Assembly (NCBI GenBank): GCA_945787845.1 | Contig: CALZJH010000011.1 | Coordinates: forward strand, 62,001-126,000 | Reading direction: 5' to 3' | Origin: an uncultured Woeseiaceae bacterium | GTDB lineage: Bacteria > Pseudomonadota > Gammaproteobacteria > Steroidobacterales > Woeseiaceae | Length of the DNA stretch: 64,000 nucleotides | In this document: positions 43,355 through 50,511 of the stretch, piece by piece | Layout of the letters: each line of letters starts with the position of its first letter | Numbering within the stretch: position 1 is the first letter of the stretch | Program-made: the position numbers and the translations under genes | Notes under the pieces: model-generated | What the model was told of the DNA's origin: nothing | What the model saw: only the letters and a program-made list of their open reading frames with translations | The model's database searches: none

Positions 43355-45286
43355 ATGATAAGATGCGCATCGACGTTTAGCTGCAGGAATAACTCTATTA
43401 ATACTCGCAAGCTGGTCTCCCGGAACCCGATCCGTCAATTCCTCGCCGCAAGCCTGCTTGCGGCCTTCATTCCACTTTCAGCATCCGCCTTCGAGATCGA
43501 AACTCCGGCCGTCGGCCTGAGTGGGGTGCCGCTCGACTACTCGGTGTCGGGTGTTGCGCCCGGAGCTTCAGTGCGCCTGGAGGCAGGTGGAAGCACCTAC
43601 ACCGCACTGGCCGATGCAGAAGGCAATGCGACGTTTACCGATGTGTCGATTGCGAATGCCGGTGAGACAAGCGTGTCGGCAACGGCCGATGGCCAGACCG
43701 CGAGCCAGAGCTTGCGCGTAATACCGGGCTGGGTGTCCGTACTACCGGCGGTCCTCGCAATTACGATCGCCCTCACGTTGCGCAACGTCATCCCTGCGTT
43801 GCTGCTCGGTTTATGGATTGGGGCGACGGCGCTACGGTCATTTACCCTGGAAGGCGCAGGCCGCGGACTGCTCGACAGCTTCCAGGTTTTCGTGACCGGC
43901 GCGATCGCGGATTTCGACAGGGCCTCGATCATCCTGTTTACGATGATGATCGGCGGAATGGTCGGCATCATCACGCGTAACGGTGGCATGGCCAGTATCG
44001 TGCGAACCATTGTCAGTCGTGCGAAGACCGCGGTCGGCGGCCAGGTGGCGGTCTGGCTGATGGGCCTCATGATTTTCTTCGACGACTACAGCAACACGCT
44101 GGTCGTCGGCAACACGGCGCGCTCCCTCACCGATCACCTCAAGGTGTCGCGCGAAAAACTCGCGTACATCGTCGACTCGACCGCTGCCCCGGTTGCCTGC
44201 ATCGCGTTGATCACAACCTGGATCGGCTACCAGATCGGGCTCGTCGACCAGGCGCTGGCGTCAATTCCTGCCTTGTCGGATGTACAGGCCTACTCCGTAT
44301 TTATTCACTCGATCCCCTACAGCTTCTACCCGATCCTGGCGATTGTCTTTGTCTTGATGATCTCGGCCAGCGGGCTCGATTTCGGACCAATGTACAAGGC
44401 CGAGGTACGGGCGCGCAACGGTGTGGTGAAGCCGGAAGCGGTGGAGGCGCTGCCGGCGATTCAGGGCGATGAACTGGAGCCCAAGGACAAGATTCCGCTG
44501 CGTGCATTCAACGCGTTCGTGCCCATTATCGCGCTCATCATCGCATTACTGGTGAGCCTCGTGCTGCTGGGCGAGGGCGACAACATGGTCGAGATCCTGG
44601 AAACGACCAGTCCCTACCAGGCGATGATGTATTCGTCGTTTGTCGGCGTCCTGGTGGCAGCGGCCCTGTCCATAGGCCAGCGCATCCTGTCCATACATGA
44701 AACGGTTGATGCCTGGTATGGCGGCCTGCGGGCGACCTTGTTCGGCATGATCATCCTTGTTCTGGCATGGTCGTTATCCGATCTCACGGCCACACTGAGC
44801 ACGGCGCAGTATCTCGTGACGTTGCTCGCGGATTCCCTGCCTGTAGCGCTGATTCCGGCGATTGTTTTCGTGCTTGCCGCGTTTACCGCGTTTACGACGG
44901 GCACGAGCTGGGGAACGATGGCAATCCTGATGCCGCTGATCATTCCTTTGGGATGGGCTGTCATGACGGTCAACGGCATTGCTGACGCGAGCGGCATGCA
45001 TATTCTGTATTCGTCGGTTGCCTGCTGCCTGGGCGGGGCCGTGTGGGGTGATCATTGCTCGCCGATCTCCGATACCACGGTATTGTCGTCCGTGGCCAGT
45101 GGCTGTGACCATATCGAGCACGTACGCACACAGCTGCCCTATGCCTTGCTGGTTGGCATCGTGGGCCTGTCTGTCGGCACTATCCCGGGTGGTTTTGGTG
45201 TGCCGCCATGGATCTCGATCGTCATCGGTATCGTAATCCTGGGCGTCGTACTGAAAACGATCGGCAAGAGAGCCGAGGCCAGCTGA
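43355..45286 (+). CDS. NhaC-family transporter with N-terminal periplasmic domain
   Basis: A large NhaC-type antiporter-like protein (up to 643 residues). A signal sequence (IRQFLAASLLAAFIPLSASA) is followed by an immunoglobulin-like stretch (about 45-125: VGLSGVPLDYSVSGVAPGAS, ADAEGNATFTDVSIA) and then about eleven helices with FFDDYSNTLVVGNTARSLTD and GAVWGDHCSPISDTTVLSS, the NhaC signature. Its place between polyamine regulator and hydrolase suggests amine/proton or amine/sodium exchange. The start is unclear: ATG 43355 has no ribosome site and adds an unlikely N-terminus; GCAGGA at 43382 points to an ATT at 43396. Confidence 0.85.
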   Translation: MIRCASTFSCRNNSINTRKLVSRNPIRQFLAASLLAAFIPLSASAFEIETPAVGLSGVPLDYSVSGVAPGASVRLEAGGSTYTALADAEGNATFTDVSIANAGETSVSATADGQTASQSLRVIPGWVSVLPAVLAITIALTLRNVIPALLLGLWIGATALRSFTLEGAGRGLLDSFQVFVTGAIADFDRASIILFTMMIGGMVGIITRNGGMASIVRTIVSRAKTAVGGQVAVWLMGLMIFFDDYSNTLVVGNTARSLTDHLKVSREKLAYIVDSTAAPVACIALITTWIGYQIGLVDQALASIPALSDVQAYSVFIHSIPYSFYPILAIVFVLMISASGLDFGPMYKAEVRARNGVVKPEAVEALPAIQGDELEPKDKIPLRAFNAFVPIIALIIALLVSLVLLGEGDNMVEILETTSPYQAMMYSSFVGVLVAAALSIGQRILSIHETVDAWYGGLRATLFGMIILVLAWSLSDLTATLSTAQYLVTLLADSLPVALIPAIVFVLAAFTAFTTGTSWGTMAILMPLIIPLGWAVMTVNGIADASGMHILYSSVACCLGGAVWGDHCSPISDTTVLSSVASGCDHIEHVRTQLPYALLVGIVGLSVGTIPGGFGVPPWISIVIGIVILGVVLKTIGKRAEAS

Positions 45287-45290
45287 CACC

Positions 45291-46049
45291 ATGTCTCCGA
45301 AACCCATCGTGGGCGTCCCGTCGGATCGGCGCGAGTATGGGCCCCACCCGTTTCACATGGTTGGCGAGAAATACCTGCGGGCGCTGCTCGAAGCCGCTGA
45401 CGTATTGCCGCTGATGACGCCGGCGCTCGCAGACAATATCGACATCGACGAGTTGCTGGCTCGCTTTGACGGCATTTTCCTGACGGGCAGCTATTCGAAC
45501 ATCGAGCCACATCATTACGGCGGCGAACCAAGCACAGAGGGCACTCTCCACGACCCGCACCGGGACGCCGTGACGCTGCCTCTGACGCGGCGCGCGCTCG
45601 AGGAGGGCGTGCCGCTACTCGCGGTGTGCCGCGGCTTCCAGGAGCTCAATGTCGCACTTGGCGGGACCTTGCATCAGAAGGTGCAGGAGGTGCCCGGCTA
45701 CGACAACCACCTCGAAAACAAGGATGATCCACTGGACGTGCAGTACGGCCCGTCACATCCGGTCAATCTGCCCGAAAATGGACTGTTGCGGGCGCTGCTG
45801 GGCAGCGATACTGCCATGGTGAATTCCCTGCATGAGCAGGGCGTGGCGAAACTGGCCGACGGCGTGACCGTGGAGGCCGTGGCTGATGACGGCTTGATCG
45901 AGGCGTTTCGGGTCGATGACGCACCGGGCTTTGCCCTCGCGGTGCAGTGGCACCCCGAATGGAAGGCGACAGAAAACGAATTTTCCAGCGTAATCTTCAG
46001 GGCGTTCGGCGATGCGTGCAGGGAGCGTGCAAAGCGGCGACAGGTGTAA
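45291..46049 (+). CDS. puuD: Gamma-glutamyl-GABA hydrolase (PuuD/SpuA type)
   Basis: A class I glutamine amidotransferase-like hydrolase that releases glutamate from gamma-glutamyl-GABA or related amides. The 252 residues contain the DGIFLTGSYSNIEPHHYGGE substrate region, the nucleophile Cys in LLAVCRGFQELNV near residue 110 and the His/Glu pair in AVQWHPEWKA near residue 225. The order with the next two genes (amidotransferase, glutamine synthetase type, aminotransferase) matches spuABC of Pseudomonas, so spuA would be an equal name. Confidence 0.92.
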   Translation: MSPKPIVGVPSDRREYGPHPFHMVGEKYLRALLEAADVLPLMTPALADNIDIDELLARFDGIFLTGSYSNIEPHHYGGEPSTEGTLHDPHRDAVTLPLTRRALEEGVPLLAVCRGFQELNVALGGTLHQKVQEVPGYDNHLENKDDPLDVQYGPSHPVNLPENGLLRALLGSDTAMVNSLHEQGVAKLADGVTVEAVADDGLIEAFRVDDAPGFALAVQWHPEWKATENEFSSVIFRAFGDACRERAKRRQV

Positions 46050-46050
46050 C

Positions 46051-47382
46051 GTGAGTGATGACGACCTACTTCAGGACTGGTTGACGGAAAGGCATATCGA
46101 AGACGTCGAGGCGATCGTGCCGGACATGGCGGGCGCGGCGCGCGGCAAAGTGGTGCCTGCGGCCAAGTTTGGCAAGGGCGATATGAAAATGCCCGAGGGT
46201 GTCTTCGCACAGACGATCTCCGGCGACTACGTCAGCGACCCGGACAACGTCGAAGACCGCGATATGTGGCTGATCCCCGATCCCGAGACCCTGCGCCCGG
46301 TTCCCTGGGCGGCGGACCCGGCAGCCGCGGTCTTTTTGGACTGCTATCACCGCGATGGCACTCCCGTGAAGAAATCGCCGCGCAACGTGCTGCGCAACGT
46401 CCTTAGTCTGTACGAAGCGAAAGGCTGGATTCCGGTGGTCGCACCCGAGGTGGAGTTCTACCTGCTGAGCCCGCATTCGGACCCGAACGAAGATGCCGAG
46501 CCGCCCGAGGGCAGGCTGGGGTGGACCGAGGGCGCCAACCAGCCCTACAGCATCGATACGATGAACGACTTCGATGCGTTCATAAACCAGGTTTACGAAT
46601 ACTGCGAAGCACAGAGGATCAATATCGATACGATTTCGCAGGAGATGGGCCCGGCTCAGTTCGAGCTGAATTTCCTGCACGGCGACGCGCTCGAACTTGC
46701 CGACCAGGTGTTCCTGTTCAAACGCACGGTGCGCGAGGCGGCGATTAACCACAAGATGCATGCCACGTTCCTAGCCAAGCCGATGGCCGAGGACGCGGGC
46801 AGCGCCCTGCACATCCACCAGAGCATTGTTGACAGGAAAGGGCGGAACGTTTTCTCGGATGAGAAGGGCGAACCGACGGAGCTGTTTTACGGTTTCCTCG
46901 GCGGCCTGCAAAAGTACATGAACGAGGCACTGCTGATCTTTGCGCCGTACGTGAATTCCTATCGTCGCCTTGCGAGCCCGTGGTCCTCACCTGTGAATCT
47001 CGCCTGGGCCATCGACAATCGCACGGTCGGACTGCGTGTCCCCGATTCACCGCCCGAAGCGCGGCGTATCGAAAACCGCCTGGCGGGTTCCGACGTCAAT
47101 CCCTACCTCGTGATCGCAGCGTCGCTGGCCTGTGGTTACCTGGGCATGGTCGAGAAACTGCAGCCGACCGCGCCGACTGAGGGCAGTGCCTATGGCGACG
47201 ACCATAGCCTGCATCGCCATATCTTCTCGGCCATCGAGGCGATGCGTGGATCTACGTCGATGCGCAGCATGCTGGGCGAGTCCTTCGTGGACCTGTATGT
47301 CTTACTCAAAGACGACGAGTACAGGGAATTCCAGGAAATTATCACGCCGTATGAGCGTGAGATCCTCATGTTCAACGTCTGA
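46051..47382 (+). CDS. Gamma-glutamylpolyamine synthetase (glutamine synthetase family), copy 2
   Basis: A 443-residue PuuA/SpuB-like ligase. It shows the family regions VAPEVEFYLLSPHSD (metal ligand), SQEMGPAQFELNFLHGD, AEDAGSALHIHQSI and NRLAGSDVNPYLVIAAS. The GTG at 46051 just after the PuuD stop is the likely start; the open frame from 46012 overlaps PuuD. It is about 20 residues shorter than copy 1 at 41083 and clearly divergent from it. Position between PuuD/SpuA and the SpuC-like aminotransferase supports a role in polyamine breakdown. Confidence 0.9.
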   Translation: MSDDDLLQDWLTERHIEDVEAIVPDMAGAARGKVVPAAKFGKGDMKMPEGVFAQTISGDYVSDPDNVEDRDMWLIPDPETLRPVPWAADPAAAVFLDCYHRDGTPVKKSPRNVLRNVLSLYEAKGWIPVVAPEVEFYLLSPHSDPNEDAEPPEGRLGWTEGANQPYSIDTMNDFDAFINQVYEYCEAQRINIDTISQEMGPAQFELNFLHGDALELADQVFLFKRTVREAAINHKMHATFLAKPMAEDAGSALHIHQSIVDRKGRNVFSDEKGEPTELFYGFLGGLQKYMNEALLIFAPYVNSYRRLASPWSSPVNLAWAIDNRTVGLRVPDSPPEARRIENRLAGSDVNPYLVIAASLACGYLGMVEKLQPTAPTEGSAYGDDHSLHRHIFSAIEAMRGSTSMRSMLGESFVDLYVLLKDDEYREFQEIITPYEREILMFNV

Positions 47383-47403
47383 TGCTTATTGACCAGGTGA
47401 CAA

Positions 47404-48777
47404 ATGGCAGTAATTGAAAAGCGCTCACGCGAAGATTGGCAGGAACTCGATAAAGAGCACCATCTGCATCCGTTCACGGATCACAAAAACCTGCACAAGA
47501 AGCGCTCGCGGATCATTACCCGCGCCGAAGGCGTGCACATCTACGATGCCGATGGCCATAAGATTCTCGACGGCATGTCGGGGCTCTGGTGCGTCAATGC
47601 CGGTTACGGTCGCCAGGAACTGGTCGATGCGGCAGCCGCACAGATGCAGGAGTTGCCGTACTACAACAATTTCTTCCAGTGCGCGCATCCGCCGGCGATC
47701 GAGCTGGCGTCCATGCTCAAGGAAGTCAGCCAGCCGCAGTTCAATCGCGTGTTTTTCACAGGTTCCGGATCTGAGTCGAACGATACGATCGTGCGCATGG
47801 TGCGGACCTATTGGGACCTCATGGGCCAGCCCGGGCGCCACACGATAATCAGTCGCGAAAACGCCTACCATGGCTCGACCGTCGCCGCGGCCAGCCTCGG
47901 CGGCATGAAATCCATGCACAAGCAAAGCGGCCTGCCGATACCCGGAATCGTGCATGTCGAGCAGCCATACTGGTACGGCTCCGACCACAGTCTGTCGCCG
48001 GACGAGTTTGGCATAGCGGCCGCGCGCTCGATCGAGGACAAGATCAACGAGGTCGGCGCGGACAAGGTTGCGGCGTTTATCGGTGAGCCCATCCAGGGTG
48101 CGGGCGGCGTCATCGTGCCGCCAGACACTTACTGGCCCGAGGTGCAGCGCATCTGTGACAAGTACGGCATCCTGCTGATCTCGGACGAAGTCATCACGGG
48201 CTTCGGTCGGCTTGGCGAATGGTTCGGCGCGGACTACTACGGAACCCGTCCGGATTTCATGCCGTTTGCAAAGGGCGTGACGTCCGGTTACCTGCCGCTC
48301 GGCGGCGTGTTCGTCAGTGACCGCGTTGCGGACGTCCTCGTGGACAAAGCCGGCGAGTTTGCACACGGCTACACCTACTCGGGTCACCCGGCGGCCTGTG
48401 CCGTGGCAATCGCAAACCTGAAGATCCTCCAGCGAGAAAATCTCGTCGAGCGGATTCGTGAGGATATCGGTCCCTACCTGCAGAGAATCTGGGCAACCCT
48501 CGAAGATCACCCGCTCGTCGGCAATACGCGCATGGTGGGACTCATGGGCGGGTTCGAACTGGTCAAATCGAAAGATCCGGTCGAACGCTTTGAGTCGAAA
48601 GCCGGTGTCGGCGGGATTTGCCGTGATCTCTTCATCGAGCACGGCGTCTGTCTGCGTGCGTCGGGCGACACAATTATTTGTGCGCCGCCGTTTACGCTAT
48701 CGTACAGTGAGGCCGACCAGATTGTGGAGGTAACGCGCACGGTGCTCGACAAGGCGCTCGAGATCGTGAAGCCGTAG
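47404..48777 (+). CDS. spuC: Class III aminotransferase (SpuC-type, polyamine or omega-amino acid)
   Basis: A PLP-dependent enzyme that moves the terminal amino group of putrescine or a similar amine to pyruvate. The 457 residues show the N-terminal DHKNLHKKRSRIITRAEGVH region, the cofactor Asp in LLISDEVITGFGR near residue 260, the catalytic Lys in PFAKGVTSGYLPLGGVFVSD near residue 290 and GYTYSGHPAACAVAIANLKI. The pattern matches SpuC rather than GABA transaminase. It lies 21 bases after the synthetase gene and 11 bases before the agmatinase-family gene. Confidence 0.88.
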   Translation: MAVIEKRSREDWQELDKEHHLHPFTDHKNLHKKRSRIITRAEGVHIYDADGHKILDGMSGLWCVNAGYGRQELVDAAAAQMQELPYYNNFFQCAHPPAIELASMLKEVSQPQFNRVFFTGSGSESNDTIVRMVRTYWDLMGQPGRHTIISRENAYHGSTVAAASLGGMKSMHKQSGLPIPGIVHVEQPYWYGSDHSLSPDEFGIAAARSIEDKINEVGADKVAAFIGEPIQGAGGVIVPPDTYWPEVQRICDKYGILLISDEVITGFGRLGEWFGADYYGTRPDFMPFAKGVTSGYLPLGGVFVSDRVADVLVDKAGEFAHGYTYSGHPAACAVAIANLKILQRENLVERIREDIGPYLQRIWATLEDHPLVGNTRMVGLMGGFELVKSKDPVERFESKAGVGGICRDLFIEHGVCLRASGDTIICAPPFTLSYSEADQIVEVTRTVLDKALEIVKP

Positions 48778-48788
48778 GCGCGCCGCAT

Positions 48789-49730
48789 ATGGAAAAGACC
48801 AAAAGCGACCATGCGATAAACCGGAAGAGCCTTTACGGCACGACGCCGGAGCCGACGTATGCGGGCGTTGCGTCGTTCATGCGGCGCAAGTATGTCACGG
48901 ACCTGGCGGGCGTGGATGTTGCAGTGACGGGCGTGCCGCTCGATACGGCGACGACCAATCGGCCTGGTGCCCGCTTTGGGCCTCGCGCGGTTCGCAATGC
49001 TTCTACGATCATGGCCTGGGAAAAACCCTACGGCATGGCGTTTGACCCGTTCGACAAGCTGGCGGTCGCCGACGTGGGTGACTGCTTTTTCGATCATGGC
49101 AAGCCCGATGCCGTCCCGGATGCCATCGAAGCGCACGCACTGAAGATCATCGAGCAGGGTCCGGCGCTGCTGACGCTGGGCGGCGATCATTTCATCTCCT
49201 GGCCCCTGCTGAAAGCGCATGCGAAAAAGCACGGCGCGCCGCTGACCTTGCTGCATTTCGACGCGCATAGCGATACGTGGGCCGACGAAGACGACCGCAT
49301 CGACCATGGCACCATGTTTTATTGGGCCGCGAGGTACGGCATCGTGGACCCGGCTTCGTCGGTCCAGATCGGCTTGCGCACCGAGAACCCCGATACGCTG
49401 GGTTTCAATGTCATTGATGCGCCTCGTGTGCATGAGATCGGCACCGACGCGGTTGTGGCCGAGGCGCGCAAGCACCTTGCCGACAAACCGGTCTACGTGA
49501 CGTTCGATATCGACTGCCTGGACCCGAGCTATGCGCCCGGCACCGGAACTCCCGTATGCGGCGGACTGACGTCCCATCAGGCCATGTCAATCCTGCGGGG
49601 TTTGCAGGGCATTAACGTCGTCGGCATGGACGTGGTCGAGGTAGCCCCAGCTTATGATATCGGGGAAATCACGGCGCTGGCCGCCGCGCATATTGCGATG
49701 GAGATGCTGTACCTCTACGCCTGCCGGTAA
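48789..49730 (+). CDS. speB: Agmatinase-family ureohydrolase
   Basis: A 313-residue manganese-dependent ureohydrolase that converts agmatine to putrescine and urea, or acts on a related guanidino compound. The binuclear metal site is complete: GGDHFISW, LHFDAHSDTWAD and TFDIDCLDPSYAPGTGTP; ARFGPRAVRNAS and GMDVVEVAP are also as expected. It is the last gene of the polyamine run, feeding putrescine to the upstream enzymes. Guanidinobutyrase or guanidinopropionase activity cannot be excluded from sequence. It converges with a TetR gene, 5 bases apart. Confidence 0.9.
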   Translation: MEKTKSDHAINRKSLYGTTPEPTYAGVASFMRRKYVTDLAGVDVAVTGVPLDTATTNRPGARFGPRAVRNASTIMAWEKPYGMAFDPFDKLAVADVGDCFFDHGKPDAVPDAIEAHALKIIEQGPALLTLGGDHFISWPLLKAHAKKHGAPLTLLHFDAHSDTWADEDDRIDHGTMFYWAARYGIVDPASSVQIGLRTENPDTLGFNVIDAPRVHEIGTDAVVAEARKHLADKPVYVTFDIDCLDPSYAPGTGTPVCGGLTSHQAMSILRGLQGINVVGMDVVEVAPAYDIGEITALAAAHIAMEMLYLYACR

Positions 49731-49735
49731 GGCGG

Positions 49736-50401
49736 TCAGGCAGCCTGCCCGGGCTCGCCAGGAAGGAAGATCGTCACGATCATCTCCGCAATCTCGCTCA
49801 GCGTCGCGTCGTCATTGATGTCTATGCCGCTGGATGCGGACAATTCATTGCCCAGGGCCAACAGGCCACCGGATGCCAGGCGGATCATATTGAACAGCAG
49901 CTTGGGATTGCCGGGCGGCGCCACGCCGATTCGTTGCAGCTCTTCCATCATGACAAACGATGCGTCGAAGAACGGCCGCAGGTGCGTTTCGATCAACCAA
50001 TCCAGTCTCGGGTTAGGGTAGCTCGATTCCTGCACCATGACCTTGTGCAGCGCCGGCTGGCTCTTCGCATAAATGACGTAGGCCTTGACCATCGCTGCCA
50101 TGCGATCTTTCGGGCTCTTGTCCTGGTGATGTTCGAGTGACGCGGCGAGCGAATGCCGGAAATCCTTGAACACCTTGTCGGCAGCGGCGCGCCAGAGCTG
50201 GTCCTTGTTTTTGAAGTGGTACGTGATGAGCGGGTGATGGACACCCGCGCGCTCGGCAATATCCCGCGTCGACGTGCCCTTGAATCCGTTCTCAGAGAAG
50301 GCCTCGACGGCCGCGTCGAGAAGCTTTTGCTGTGTGACGATGCTGCGTTGCTGTTGTTTGCGGGCAGGCTTTTCCGCGACAGCGAAAGTTTCTTCAGACA
50401 C
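49736..50401 (-). CDS. TetR-family regulator
   Basis: A 221-residue regulator with an N-terminal helix-turn-helix (about 20-70: QQKLLDAAVEAFSENGFKGT, RAGVHHPLITYHFKNKDQLW) and an all-helical C-terminal domain. It is unlike the regulator at 25662. The target is unclear: it converges with the agmatinase-family gene, so it could control polyamine genes, or be autonomous. An extended inverted repeat (50410-50459) just upstream of its start also serves as a terminator for the next gene. Confidence 0.85.
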   Translation of the reverse strand: MSEETFAVAEKPARKQQQRSIVTQQKLLDAAVEAFSENGFKGTSTRDIAERAGVHHPLITYHFKNKDQLWRAAADKVFKDFRHSLAASLEHHQDKSPKDRMAAMVKAYVIYAKSQPALHKVMVQESSYPNPRLDWLIETHLRPFFDASFVMMEELQRIGVAPPGNPKLLFNMIRLASGGLLALGNELSASSGIDINDDATLSEIAEMIVTIFLPGEPGQAA

Positions 50402-50419
50402 TAATCTTGACCAATTTTG

Positions 50420-50449
50420 AAAAATCCCGCTCAGGGTAGCGGGATTTTT
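50420..50449. terminator. Bidirectional-looking intrinsic terminator
   Basis: A 12-bp perfect stem (AAAAATCCCGCT, loop CAGGGT, AGCGGGATTTTT) ends the minus-strand TonB-domain gene 62 bases after its stop; T and A tracts flank both sides. Outer arms GACCAA (50410-50415) and TTGGTC (50454-50459) extend the symmetry. Confidence 0.8.
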
Positions 50450-50511
50450 CTATTTGGTCCAGTTTGGAAACGATTACGTGCCGAAATCGAGCCCTCGGCG
50501 GGTGCTTTCGC

